From assembly GCA_031216445.1 (NCBI GenBank), contig CM062198.1, forward strand, positions 4,340,001-4,404,000: a DNA stretch of 64,000 bases, written 5' to 3'. The position numbers and the translations under genes were made by a program. The notes beneath the pieces are model-generated. The model searched no databases. It worked only from the letters and a program-made list of their open reading frames with translations, and had not been told where the DNA came from. Origin of the DNA: Lateolabrax maculatus. Its lineage: Eukaryota; Chordata; Actinopteri; Acropomatiformes; Lateolabracidae. Numbering within the stretch: position 1 is the stretch's first letter; each line of letters begins with the position of its first letter. Positions 1 through 9,835 of this stretch are shown here, piece by piece.

Positions 1-234
1 AGTTTACGCCATTATGTTTAAGGAAAAAATCATTATAATATGATTGTCTTTGGGATTTGGACTGTTGGTCTGACAGAACGAGATATCAGAAGTCACATTG
101 GACTCTCAGACATTTGTCACTATTTTGTTACATTTTACAGACTAAACAATTGATTTATTTAAACCAATAATCGTTGTATTTCTTCCATAATAATTAGTTA
201 CAGACATTACAATTTGTACAGTGTCACCACATTC
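1..234. other. non-coding, nothing recognised
   Basis: AT-rich sequence without a credible reading frame, tail or terminal repeat. I see nothing to annotate here. Confidence 0.5.
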
Positions 235-610
235 CCAAAAGGATACAGATGGTGATTCTATTTTTTATTTTTTTTTCTGTCAAAATACCCCATAAAAGAC
301 CAAATTCTTGTCAAAAACACATGTCTGTCAATGTTTCAATATGTTGCAACTTCCCCACCCTGTCTGTGGCTCTCAGCTCCAAGCCCATTGGTTTCTACTG
401 AAGATGTTAATCTTTAATAATGGCTTACGAATATATAGTTTCATTTTAATTTTTTTAATGATTTCCATATACAGCTGGCCACTGTACCTTTCAGCAAATG
501 TAATTCAAACAGGGGGAGATGTTGCATTTGTTGGGAACTATTTTCAGCAGCGGATAAATCCACATTTGGTGCTCTAGTGAGTATTTGGGGCAGCAGGACG
601 GTGTATGTGG
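235..610 (+). repeat. dispersed non-coding repeat R2, copy 1
   Basis: This stretch aligns by eye with 14975-15280 over several blocks in the same order: a ggata-T-rich start, the block around 'cctgtctgtggctctcag', the block 'tttgttgggaactatttt' followed by cagcag, and a final gagtattt...gcagcaggac. The copies differ by many substitutions and indels, so both are old. The reading frame at 308-577 is therefore repeat sequence and not a gene. I do not recognise the family. I see no terminal inverted repeats or A-tail, so its class (SINE, DNA transposon or LTR) stays open. Confidence 0.6.
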
Positions 611-1096
611 GATTTACTCAAAATAAAATAAACACTGTGTGTTCATGGTAACGAAGAAACATGTCACCGCAACACACACGCAATAAATAAGTAGAGTGCA
701 TACAGCAGACTCTCAAGAGACCACTACAACATACAGAAAGAGGGTCATGTGAACAATAGGGATTGCCCAGCTAGTTCTAGCAAGCATCTCTACTGGGTCC
801 CACATCACTTCCCTTGACCTGAGACAAGATTGTAACACATGACACACGTGATAATACCGGGTTTAAATGGGCTCTACAAGACCCCTGATAAAAATATAGG
901 CTCATCATGTTTGATAAGATATTTCATGTTCAAGATGCAGTCGAGAGGCTTTCCAGATGTGGTTGTGAGCACTGGGACATCCAATCCTTAGACAAATTCA
1001 GAAAGTGGGCAGGTGATTTGAGAGCTAGAACCACACAAGGTTGGGGAAAAATATTCATTATGTAGGAAGTTATAGTACTGAGGGGTATTATTTGAT
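611..1096. other. non-coding, nothing recognised
   Basis: Single-copy-looking AT-rich sequence between repeat R2 and the piggyBac remnant. No supported gene or repeat. Confidence 0.4.
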
Positions 1097-1424
1097 TTAA
1101 CACTATATTTTTACCCCCTCACTTTTTCAGATGCATGCAACTCTGTTAAAATAAACCCCTACATTTTCTAAGTTCCCGACTTTTCCTAAAATTCTGTTAT
1201 TAATCATCTACTGAATTATGGGGATTGTGGGATAAACAGAAATATTGGCACTTTTACCTCCAACCGCTGCATGGAGTCATTTTTACCCATCTTAGAAACA
1301 GCTGCAGCCAGCTGCTGTTCCTGCACCACCAGTCCAGTTGCTTAGCAATACCCATTGTTTATCATTTTGATAAACAGACTGTCATACTACGAGCTAGCTA
1401 TGCCTACAAGATTGGATTTGGAAA

Positions 1425-1609
1425 CATGGACCAGAGCAACCAAGAAGTAGGATAAATGCCGAAGAAGTTCTGGCAATGCTCCAGGATGTGACCGAGGGAG
1501 AATCAGATGGGGGCGAGATGACGGCGGAGATCAATTACCCTTCATTTTCACCTGACAAGGAATCCTTATCTGAGGACGAGGAGCTGAGGTCCCAAAAAAG
1601 GCAGATGGG
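1425..1609 (+). pseudogene. piggyBac transposase N-terminal fragment
   Basis: The frame opens with MDQSNQ, then a frameshift or stop leads into a second frame reading EEVLAMLQDVTEGESDG and an acidic, serine-rich stretch (SEDEELRSQ). An acidic N-terminus starting near MD..R/N is what piggyBac-derived transposases of vertebrates show before their DDD catalytic domain. The catalytic domain is absent here, because an LTR is inserted at 1610 and what follows is non-coding. It lies inside TTAA-bounded ends, which supports the assignment more than the short peptide alone does. It cannot be functional. Confidence 0.55.
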
Positions 1610-2021
1610 TGTGAAGGGATTTTCCTTCTTGAATGTTAAACTTGGTCGATGCAGATGGCCGCCCGGTTCTGCTCGAGGTTTCTACCTGTTAAAAGAGTTT
1701 TTCCTCGCCACTGTCGCCAAGTGCTGCTCATGGTGGGAACTGTTGGGTCTCTGTAAATAATACTTTAAAGAGTATGGTCTAGACCTACTCTATGTGAAAA
1801 GTGTCTTGAGATAACGTTTGTTATGATTTGGCGCTATACAAATAAAATTGACTTGACTTGACTTAAACTTCCCTCTTATAGGTTAAAGGTAACTTAAGAC
1901 AGTGCTTCATAGGTCAGGTCAACTGCCTGTCTCTGTTCGCCTGTCTCACTCTGTGTGCCATATAAGACCAAGGTCTGCTAGATATCTTCTGTTTTCAGGG
2001 TTAGACACAACCGTTGACGCT
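1610..2021 (+). mobile_element. partial LTR of family LTR-1, split by an L2 tail
   Basis: It begins TGTGAAGG at 1610, the same start as the full copies at 25858-26415 and (minus strand) 50390-50944. It follows them through 'ggttaaaggtaacttaag', 'gtcaggtcaactgcctgtc' and 'ctgctagatatct' until about 2021, after which the similarity stops. The 3' part of the LTR is therefore deleted. An L2 tail interrupts it at 1644-1862. It sits inside the piggyBac remnant and so arrived after it. Confidence 0.75.
1644..1862 (+). mobile_element. 5'-truncated L2 LINE 3' tail with 8-bp TSD
   Basis: This is the non-coding 3' end shared by every L2 copy of the window: 'gctcgaggtttctacctgtt', 'ggtgggaactgttgggtctc', 'gatttggcgctatacaaata' and a terminal run of TTGAC units. 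TTAAACTT at 1636-1643 is repeated at 1863-1870, and removing the insert plus one copy restores the LTR-1 sequence seen at 25.9 and 50.9 kb. The duplication partly overlaps the TTGAC tail, so its exact length could be 6-8 bp. Confidence 0.85.
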
Positions 2022-2269
2022 AATACAGCTATAACTACCTTCTCTTATAGGTATTGATGAATTTTTACCTATTTTAAAATGCAACTTTTTTCAATGTGTA
2101 ATGAAATTAAGTGTAAACTTAATAAACCCTCAAACTGAATTTTAAATATTAATTTTGTGAAGTCTTATTATATAAAAAATAGATAAATGAACAAGAAATT
2201 ATATATTTGTGATTGCTGACACCGTTGTGGCAGGGGGTAAAAATGACCCCCCGGCAGTTCTAGGGTTAA

Positions 2270-3574
2270 AAATCCAATATCTGCATGATACATTGGTTTG
2301 TTGTTTTAATGCATTCGTTAAATCTGAAATTTAATTTAAACGTTATAAGTAATATAGTATAGTACTATATAGTTATAGTAATATTAACAGTACAGTTATA
2401 GTCAGATCAAGGCAATAGTCCAGAAACTGTGCAGGCTGGACCTGGGCTGGGAAAGAGCTTTTGAATTAAGGTGTCACTCTTCTTGCAGAAAGTTTTTGGA
2501 ACAGATGGTTGACTGGGTCTGCAGGGTCTGCAATACTTCCTGCCCTTTTCCTTAGCAGACTGTCCTGTTGTGCTTAGAGGGCAGCTGACACTCTGGAGCT
2601 CGTCCTTTATTTGATTCCATATTCTTGCACCCATTTTATCACTCTGCTTATTCTACATAGGGGCTGAACCTTTGCCTTTCTTCTCATTTATTTTGTTCAC
2701 ACATTAGCCTTTACCTGGACTTAACATTACTGTAAGGGCTCTGAAATAATGTAAGAATTGGCCCTTATACAACTGTTATGCAACATTAGAAATAATACTG
2801 CTAGTGTGTATTCAGATGTCCAAATTTCCAATATGGCAGTAGTGTGTTTGCTGGTAGCTGGTGTGTTTGTTTTGTCTTGCGCTATTCATGGACTCTGGGG
2901 AAAAGGAAGTAGCAAGCTGCTCCCTCTACCAGGCAGATGGCGCTGGAACTAAGAGAGAGAGGGAGAGGGGAGGGAGGGAGATGAGGAGAATGCAGAAAAG
3001 AAAGAGAGGGAGAGGAAATGGGGTGGTTGGGGGGGGGGGTTCATGGGAAATTATTGATTAATAAGTTGGAGGGTGAGCTGCAGAATAAGCACCATCTGAG
3101 ACTAGCAAAGAAAGTTATTGGACTCAGTTGACTTTGTCACCGGATAGACTGGTCTGGTTGGAACTGGAATAGACTGGACCATACTTCACTGGAATCAGAT
3201 AACATTGGATTAACTAGACTTGACTAATGTGTTAATGTTTTCCAAAAGTATCAAACTAACATACTAAAATGTTCTTACTCCCATAATGACTATAGGCCAG
3301 GATTGTTGAGGACTCACAAGAGACAAATTGAAGAAAGAATGGTGAAAATCCAGGGGGCTAAGATATTCCAACTTTCAGTGCCGGTCAAGCTCCAAGAACA
3401 CCAGATCCTACATATTCCATAATGCAACCAGTAATGTCTTTTTATTTCCCTTTCTGCCGCAGGCTTTTTGCCAAATTTGAATTCCCATGCCCAAACCACA
3501 ATAACTGATGATATCACATTGGATTCATGTTTGTTTTCCCAATTGAGTAGTACTGCTAGTTACTAGTAAACTGA
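2270..3574. other. non-coding; purine-rich low-complexity block
   Basis: No supported gene. Positions 2951-3042 are strongly purine-biased (agagaggga-type repeats) and end in an uninterrupted G run of eleven. The open frames in this stretch follow base bias and have no protein-like features. Confidence 0.5.
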
Positions 3575-3815
3575 CTGTGCTGACCTGGCTTCCCAATGGT
3601 GGAACAAACTCCCCACTGACAGCAGAAACTCTTTACATCTTCTGTTGCAGACTAAAAACTACTCTGTTCAGATTGCACCTTGGCCCATTAAAGGAAAAAA
3701 AACTAATGAAACGAAATAATTTTAGCACTTGAATTCAGCTATTTGATTAAGTTGATGTACTTAGTTTTTTTTCACTTTGGATAAAAGTGTCAACTAAATT
3801 AATGTAATGTGCACA
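3575..3815 (+). mobile_element. 3' end of a LINE (CR1/L2-like group)
   Basis: Read forwards, 3590-3690 gives a degenerate SQWWNKLPTDSRNS-like peptide, the pattern that ends many CR1/L2 ORF2 proteins (W-N-x-L-P). It is followed at about 3775-3812 by 'ttggataaaagtgtcaacta' and taatgtaatgt. A GGATAAAAG-GTC-CTAAAT tail is common at LINE and SINE 3' ends in fish. It is a different family from the L2 of the rest of the window, because the tail differs. Only the terminal part remains. Confidence 0.45.
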
Positions 3816-4084
3816 ATTGGAGGAGTGCCCCTTTTAAGATGGTTTTGCAGGGCTCTGTTTTGTGACTGGTCTCAATATGTAGGATCACAGAAACCAGTTT
3901 ATGTAGCTATAGCCTGACATTGCTTATATCTCTGTGCAGTAGAACTCCAGTGGCATCCAAAAACTGTTAATGTCACAGATCAGCTTCACCCTCCTGTGCC
4001 CAGCAAAAGGGCATGGCTCATCAGTAATGGGGATGAATTGGTGAGCCGAACCACTAAACTCGCCAACAATCAAGACCTATATTC
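3816..4084. other. non-coding or degraded Gypsy sequence
   Basis: Leads into the protease fragment. The last 100 bases are probably Gypsy, but I cannot support a frame. Confidence 0.35.
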
Positions 4085-4735
4085 CATGCTCAGCTCCTGC
4101 TCACTGAAGGATCGCACACCCTTGCTACCTTCATTGACTCGGGTTCCGATGATAACATCATGGATGAGGACCTAGACCTTCAGCTGGGTATCAGCCGGGT
4201 ACCCCTGCCATGCCCTGTTCTTGCCAGTGCCCTGGATGGTCACCTACTGGGGAGAGTGACTCACCAGACTAGCCAGTTCGTATGCTCCTGTCTGGTAAAC
4301 ACCATGAGACTATCCGGTTTCCTATCCTGCGGTCACCCCAGCATCCATTAGTCCTAGGGTACCCCTGGCTCCACTGCCGTAACCCCCACATAGACTGGGC
4401 AACTGGAGCCATCCTGGTTTGAAGCTCATCATGTCACCTGATCTGCCTGAAACAAGCAGGTGCACCCCAGCAGTCAGACTGCTCCAGCTCCACTTCAGAC
4501 CTGTTAGAGGTGCCTACTGAATACAAAGACTATCGTGAGATATTCAATAAAACCAAGGCCACCTCTCTGCCTCCACAGCACCCCTACGATTATACCATAG
4601 ACCTGCACTCAGACACCACTCCACCCAGGGGTCGCCTGTATTCCATGTCTGCACCTGAAAGAGAGGCTATGGAAGTGTACATCAACTCCTCACTAGCTGC
4701 TGGGATCATTTGCGTAATTCCACCGAGAAGTTCGG
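4085..4735 (+). pseudogene. Gypsy (Ty3) protease-reverse transcriptase fragment
   Basis: The aspartic protease active site is visible as ATFIDSGSDDN (Asp codon about 4136), followed by a retropepsin-like stretch to the stop near 4349. After a broken spacer a second frame at 4510-4730 reads YKDYREIFNKTKA...LPPQHPYDYTI and later PPRGRLYSMS, EREAMEVYI. This is the N-terminal part of a Ty3/Gypsy RT, with the conserved H-P-x-D-x-x-I and P-x-R-x-Y-x-(M/L)-S pattern. It stops in the middle of the RT at about 4735, where minus-strand gag sequence begins. No finger, palm or YxDD region remains. Confidence 0.75.
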
Positions 4736-5119
4736 GAAGGAGGAGCAGGCTGGAGTGCGTCTTTCCCACTCGGCGGTGCCCCACAGTCGTGCTCTGCCAG
4801 TAAGGTGGTTAATAGTGAACGCCACTTTAGCCTCCTCCGGGGCAAATGTGTTGGGTTGCAGGGAAAACAGGATGGAGCAGTTGGTGATGAATGGGTTGCA
4901 TCCCTCTGGTTCTCCAGCGTAGCGCTCCGGAGTCCCCACCCGGGGCTCAGATGCAGGTGTTGGGGCTGGCGCCGGCGGTGGAGAGGCAGGCAGGGGAGCG
5001 GAGACAGCCTGCTGCGTCAGAGCTGCGGTGAGTTGTTGCATCTGAGCGGCTAATGCAACCAGGGCCTGTTCATGGGCTGCTGCCGAACGGCGTGTCTCGG
5101 CAGCAGTGTGAGCCATCAT
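4710..5119 (-). pseudogene. Gypsy gag N-terminal fragment, inverted
   Basis: The minus-strand frame starts MMAHTAAETRRSAAAHEQ, continues through a glutamine- and proline-rich linker (PPPAPAPTP), then GTPERYAGEPEGCNPF and INHLTGRARLWGTAEWERR. This is the retrotransposon gag (capsid) fold seen in chromodomain Gypsy elements; compare LTGRAQEWATAEWARQ in the element at 27.9 kb. The start is the methionine at 5119. The frame runs open for 137 codons but has no stop of its own before it meets the plus-strand RT fragment. Gag and pol of one element never face each other, so this is either an inversion or two separate copies. Confidence 0.75.
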
Positions 5120-5125
5120 AAAATA

Positions 5126-5610
5126 AAAATGATAAAATAATTAAAATGTAAATTGAGATATAATTATTTTTGAATTCCAAGACTTTGAATGTATTGGATG
5201 TGATTCAATAGCATTTTGCATTTTACAAGCTTTTTGGAATGATAGCACTCCCGTTCAAGGGCCAGACCCACAAATGCTGGTCTATCACTGGTTGGTCTAT
5301 GTCCTTTATAGTCTGTTATGTCTTTTCCGTCCTTCCATCGCAGCCAGCAGATTTGTTAGTACTCATGCCTGAGATTACACTGTCTATTTCCTGTATTGAG
5401 ATATCAGATACAAGTTTTTCATTTTATTTTTACCAATGGAGGGGAGGTGTAATGAGGACAGGAATCTTTGTTTGTTGATCCATCTGCCTTTTCTGGGTGT
5501 GTCTATAATGATTTATAGTTCAGTCAGGACCACTATGACAAAAATACTTGATCTACATTCAGTAGATATATTTGCAATTGTATGTATTTGGCGGTATGCT
5601 CTGTTCTGGG
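5126..5610. other. non-coding, nothing recognised
   Basis: AT-rich. Short open frames have no recognisable motif. Nothing supported. Confidence 0.4.
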
Positions 5611-5710
5611 ACCTCCCTGCCCTTCCATGCGCACACATGGAAAGCCTAAGGCAGGGAGAGCAGCAGCAGCAAGGACCCCCAAAACGATCATACCAGGCAA
5701 AACCTCCTGT
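5611..5710 (+). repeat. hairpin repeat HP, copy 1
   Basis: The unit starts acctccctgcccttcca and contains tggaaagc..aaggcagggag, so its two halves can pair (CTCCCTGCC with GGCAGGGAG, and TTCCA with TGGAA). It is followed by a short CAG run and a cccc-aaacgat-aaaacctcc end. Related units lie at 6131-6224, 6225-6319 and 6917-7004. Confidence 0.7.
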
Positions 5711-6130
5711 AGGGGAAATTCTTGTTATAATGACGCGTTTTCCAATAAGGTTACATTTATCCACCATGATATTATACATTATAAGTTGTTGTGAAACTAA
5801 AGACAAGAAAACTCATCATAAGATAAACCTGGTAATTCAAACACACTTCTTGGAGAGGAGGGAGGGTATCGTGGTCAAAGATCAAAACTGTATTTCTTGG
5901 GTGAGATCATGTGTGTCTTGATAGATTGTTAGAGTTATTGTTGTATGTGTGTTATTCTCAAAGTATAAGAACTAAGGAGAGGCTGCCTCTCTTCAGTCAT
6001 ATCTGTGTAATGCTGATGATGGCTCAATAAGCTTCATGAAGAAACTGAATATCATGTCCAGGTAATTTTTTTTTTTTTGTGCCAACTCTCATCTGCACTA
6101 GACACGAACGGAGATTTTAGTTTCCACCAC

Positions 6131-6319
6131 ACCGCCCTGCCGTTCCAGATGTCAACGTGGAAAGCTTAAGGCAGGGAGAACAGCAGCAGCAGCAGCGACC
6201 CCTGAAACGATTGCACGGCGCAAAACCTCCCTGCCCTTCCAGGTGCCTACGTGGAAAGCTTAAGACGGGGAGAGCAGCAGCAGCAGCAGGGAACCCCAAA
6301 AACAACTGCACCAGGTGAA
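6131..6319 (+). repeat. hairpin repeat HP, copies 2 and 3 in tandem
   Basis: Two units of about 94 bp head to tail, with the junction in aaaacctccctgcc near 6225. Both keep the self-complementary core. Copy 3 replaces one arm by gacggggag, leaving mostly Watson-Crick or G:T pairs. Each unit ends with an (AGC)4-6 run. The open frame on the minus strand across this stretch is an artefact of the repeat. Confidence 0.7.
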
Positions 6320-6916
6320 CCCTCCATGCACTTCAATGAAAATGCAGGGTGGTGATGAAATGCAAGCTGCGATGCAGTATTACATAAAATGTATATCGGC
6401 TGCACATCAAACAATGGCAGGTTGTGCGGCTGAACTCTGGTAACAGTACAAAAATAAAAATATCAGTCTATTAGGCTATATGAACCTATATGAAGGCTAT
6501 ATAGGTAGTTGTAACTTACCTATGCACAAGTTCCAAGTTATAATATTTTCTGTTTGTTTGGATTTAGCCATATTGTGCGGTAAAAACATATTCTATTAAA
6601 TACTTATGTTAAATGTAAATTCATGCTCATTTGGTACAAAACAGCACTGAGGTTAGGTGTATGAGTGTACCCTGTGATTCAGTTTCTTCTGAAAACCTGG
6701 GATTTACTTCTTTGGATCTTAGACAACTTTCTCCTGGTGTGTTGGAGACCTGAACATCCCACATCAGTAAGACAGTGGAATAGCATTTTTTTTTTTTTTT
6801 TTGGTTACTTTACTGGAAATATGTCTCCAACAAAAACATTTGGAATGAGAGAAATGCATACTTCTTAAAGTAGTTTTTCTTCTCTCTCTCATATTGAAAC
6901 AATTGCATGAAGCGAA
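6320..6916. other. non-coding, with a poly-T run
   Basis: AT-rich spacer between hairpin repeat copies 3 and 4, with an uninterrupted T run of about 17 around 6786-6802. Nothing else recognised. Confidence 0.4.
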
Positions 6917-7004
6917 ACCTCCCTGCCCTTCCAGGTGTCTACGAGGAAAGCTTAAGGCGGGGAGAGCAGCAGCAGCGACCCCTGAAATGATTGCACCAAG
7001 CGAA
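6917..7004 (+). repeat. hairpin repeat HP, copy 4
   Basis: Single unit with the arms CTCCCTGCC and GGCGGGGAG (pairing through one G:T) and a CAG run. It ends where another acctcc begins, as if a following unit had been lost. Confidence 0.65.
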
Positions 7005-7744
7005 ACCTCCGTGATGTCTGTGAGAGTGTTCTGGAAACTTTTATTTTTTTTCCTCTTTCTTTCTTAAACCATCACATCCCGGTTCAAACATTTTAATCAC
7101 CTTTGTTATTTAAACAAAATAACAAAAAGTTGTAAAACTCAGTAATAGCCGATGCTAGAGTTATGCCTCAGCATCGTGAATGCGCATCAGACCACTAGAC
7201 AGCGCTCGACTGTGCCACCCAACACGCTCATATGACTGGCTGTAAAAACGGATAACTGGCTGTAACTCATCGCTTATTACTTGTATTACATCTGTGGGCT
7301 GTAAGTTGTAAAGCATGTACCGCGGATGTATTAAGTCTGTTCCCATACTACCGGCTGTCGGCTGGTAGCTCTGATACCATGGCATGATGGAATACTATGC
7401 AGTATAATAGTTGTAGGCTATTACTTACACACGGGACAAAGCCTGGTTTAACATTTATAGTATACACTGCACTGCTGCCTCCACAGACTAGCTGCTGCGG
7501 CTACTATGAGCTGCAGATCATATACGCATAGCGCTGCTAAGAGCAGGCAGCCCGCCAGTCATGTGAGCGAGCCTGAGACCGAGTGGTTTGGAGGTGGTGC
7601 TTAAAGAAACGCTAGTGCGCATGCTCTATGGGCCCAACAGAGCGGGAAATTCCAAACTCCTGAATAACCCAATGTTTGCTTTATGTGCCACTTCCATAAG
7701 AATGAACATGAGCTCCAACGCTGTATGCAGTTCTCTTTATACTT
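7005..7744. other. non-coding, no supported feature
   Basis: Contains a short stretch with tRNA-like character on the minus strand near 7180-7230 (tctagtggtctgatgcgcatt), but no full cloverleaf. The rest shows nothing. Confidence 0.4.
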
Positions 7745-8185
7745 CCACGGGCAAACTCCAGCTCTGAAAAGTGAAGCCATGGTGGAAGTGCCTTGAACCT
7801 GCACTCCCCACTGTGACCACCAGGGGGCGACTCAACTGGCTGCAAAGACAAGATTGTATTGAGTTGGATGAGAAAATGACCGAACTTCTCACCTGATTCA
7901 TTTCCCCAGTAAAGATTTCTTCGATTGAGTTAATGGTCCCCTTCAGTACAGCAGGATATTCATTTTAAATTATGGTCATATTTAGATAAAAATAAACGAT
8001 GGGCAGTGCATGCCATAGGGCGGGGCTACAGTGTGATTGACAAGTAGTTACCACTGATCAGGATAGAGGCAGCTGCCCTCTTATCAGACTAACATCACTT
8101 CTGTTCCCAAAACCAAGATGGCGACGACCAAATCTCCGAACTTCCAGCTTCAAAACAGCTGTTCACGACGTTGCAGAGGCTACTG
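7745..8185 (-). repeat. dispersed non-coding repeat R3, longest copy
   Basis: Order along the plus strand: 'ctctgaaaagtgaagcca', 'agtgccttgaacctgca', 'gaccaccagggggcgactc', cttcagtacagcaggatattcat, agggcggggctac, 'tgattgacaagtag' and 'aaaaccaagatggcgacga'. The reverse complement of the same blocks occurs in the reverse order at 16560-16906, and parts of it at 18658-18780 and around 25758-26551. It has no coding capacity. I recognise it as a very common teleost repeat but cannot name its class. Confidence 0.75.
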
Positions 8186-9005
8186 TCAAATTTTATTTAT
8201 TTTTCCTTATTCTTCTTCCTCCTTTATTAAATACAGCCTAAATATAGCCATTTTCACATATGAAAAACCACAGCAGCTGTGATGAGAGCAGCTGACTGCT
8301 GCAGGTCAACACGCCCACTCCCGTGAATTTTCGGACAGTTACCTGCTGCATTCACACATGGTTCACTCAGACTGTACTCGGGAGCTGGCCGGTTAAAGTC
8401 CGCTTCGACTGATGTGGACATTTGCGTTCACGCATATACCGATACCGAAAAATGCCGGATAATTTCAGGGTAGCAGTGCCTGTGTGAGAGGGTATTATGG
8501 CGGAGGCCCTGCGGCTGAGCAGGAAAACAGTCCGGCGGTGGCTGGAAAAACCGAGTTGCTGAGGCTGCGGAGCCGGCTGCTGGAGGTGGGGCTCGTGCTC
8601 CTTGAACGACAGCAGAGGTGCGGAAGAAGCGTTACCTTCCACTGGCGGAGGTGCGGGAGCAGCGTTCCCTTCCGACACGAATAGCTTCCTGTGCTTCAGA
8701 TTGCTGACGCGTCCGTGATGTAGTCAAGGTGGACGAGGATCGACACGCGAGCAGCAGGTGAGTTGAGGCAGGCAGCTGACAGCCTGGTTGTTCTCACGTG
8801 GCCGAGCATGTGAAGCGGCTTGCAAAGGAAGCAGCCGGGATAGGCGGCTGAAGCAGCTTAAATAGGGCGCCCTGAATGAGATCGCCAATAGATGCTTAGA
8901 AGGGAATCAGCTGATCCATCAGCTGATGTGGCTCCTGGATTGCAATGGTCAGTTGATGTAGCTGGGATATTGAGCTGAGCTTGACTCCGTGGCCTGCCTG
9001 AACTA
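8186..9005. other. CpG-rich non-coding stretch
   Basis: From about 8370 to 8890 the sequence is much richer in G+C and CpG than its surroundings, with many CGs such as 'tgacgcgtccgtgatg'. It could be a CpG island or the leader or LTR region of a GC-rich element. I see no TATA box, splice pattern or recognisable protein. The frames of about 60-100 codons on both strands are proline- and arginine-rich, as expected from base composition. Confidence 0.4.
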
Positions 9006-9835
9006 ACGCAATGCTCAATTATGTTTTAAACGCTTTCTGGATTCCCTTAAATTTAGTAGTAGCTTTGTTTGTAAAGGGGACCTTAATCTTGCGAATTGTA
9101 TTTTCTGCTTGTTGTTTCCTGTGTCTCCATGCAAGTAGTTTAGATGCTTTGGACCCTGCTTCGTTGTACCTTTGCTTCATAAATCTAAGCCTTTTCTCAA
9201 TGTCCTCGCTGAGGATTTTATCAATCTCTGCTTAACTGGCCTCATTTGCTCAAGTATAGAGGGATCTTTGTTAATAATGTGGGATTGTTCCAGGATCTGT
9301 AGTTGTTCTTGGAGGTCTAGCAGCTTTTTGGATTTGATATTTTTTAACCTTGCACACTTGGTTTTAATTTGTCTTTTAATAAAAGCTTTGGCTGCCTCCC
9401 ACAATAATACTGTGTTGACCTCGCTATTATCATTATGTGTCAAGTACGTTTTCAATTCGTTAGCCATTTATATTTTTTAATGTGTTACTATTCAATAAGC
9501 CCGTATTCAACCTCCACAAAGTGTTTTTTTGGTCTTTCATCTAAATTTAATGTTAGATTTATTCCAGAATGATCAGAGATATCCCTCTGACCAATTTTGC
9601 AGTCTTATTGTGTCTTGGGGAATAAAAAGCGAATTCAGCATGAAGTCTGTGTAAGAGCCGCCATACGTCAATCAGTCCAAATTCCTGCAGCATTTTATTT
9701 ACTCGTTTTTCTATGGGATTGTTCCTTCTCATCCTGTTAGTTGTGTCAAGTCTGGGGTTCAGAATTATATTAAGGTCCCCTGCACATATCAAGGTACCAA
9801 ATGGTTCTACAGAAATCAGGCTAAATATCTTCCTA
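9006..9835 (-). pseudogene. L1-clade LINE ORF2 fragment (endonuclease to pre-RT)
   Basis: In minus-strand order, the first frame (9792-9559) reads ICAGDLNIILNPRLD...LIDVWRLLH...FAFYSPRH, which is the APE endonuclease core with the G-D-x-N motif. The next frame (9467-9177) reads VLLWEAAKAFIKRQIK and later KCARLKNIKSKK, the linker between endonuclease and RT in L1. Below it comes LRFMKQRYNEAGSKASKLLAW, R-KQQAENTIRKIK. Frameshifts and stops separate the pieces, and RT itself is missing. The plus-strand frames at 9011-9480 are shadows of this fragment. Confidence 0.8.

Larger units (their letters stand above)
1097..2269 (+). mobile_element. piggyBac-like DNA transposon remnant (nested host)
   Basis: The right end reads ...ttctaggg followed by TTAA at 2266-2269, which is the classic piggyBac terminus and TTAA target. 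Read inwards from the right on the other strand, the end has a ggggg-tcatttttaccccc block. The left end at 1097-1100 is also TTAA, followed by atttttaccccct, which matches that block, although about 15 bases of terminus seem to be missing there. Between the ends lies a short transposase N-terminus (about 1425-1609), then a partial LTR that itself carries an L2 tail. The rest of the transposase is gone. The left boundary is less certain than the right. Confidence 0.6.

Noticed and set aside
308..577. 89-codon plus-strand frame
   Set aside because: Falls inside dispersed repeat R2; the other copy does not preserve the frame.
7180..7230. tRNA-like segment on the minus strand
   Set aside because: A partial A-box-like word only; no B box or foldable acceptor stem could be found.
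8367..8678. 103-codon minus-strand frame, proline/alanine-rich
   Set aside because: Lies in the CpG-rich patch where stops are rare; no recognisable domain, and the opposite strand is open too.
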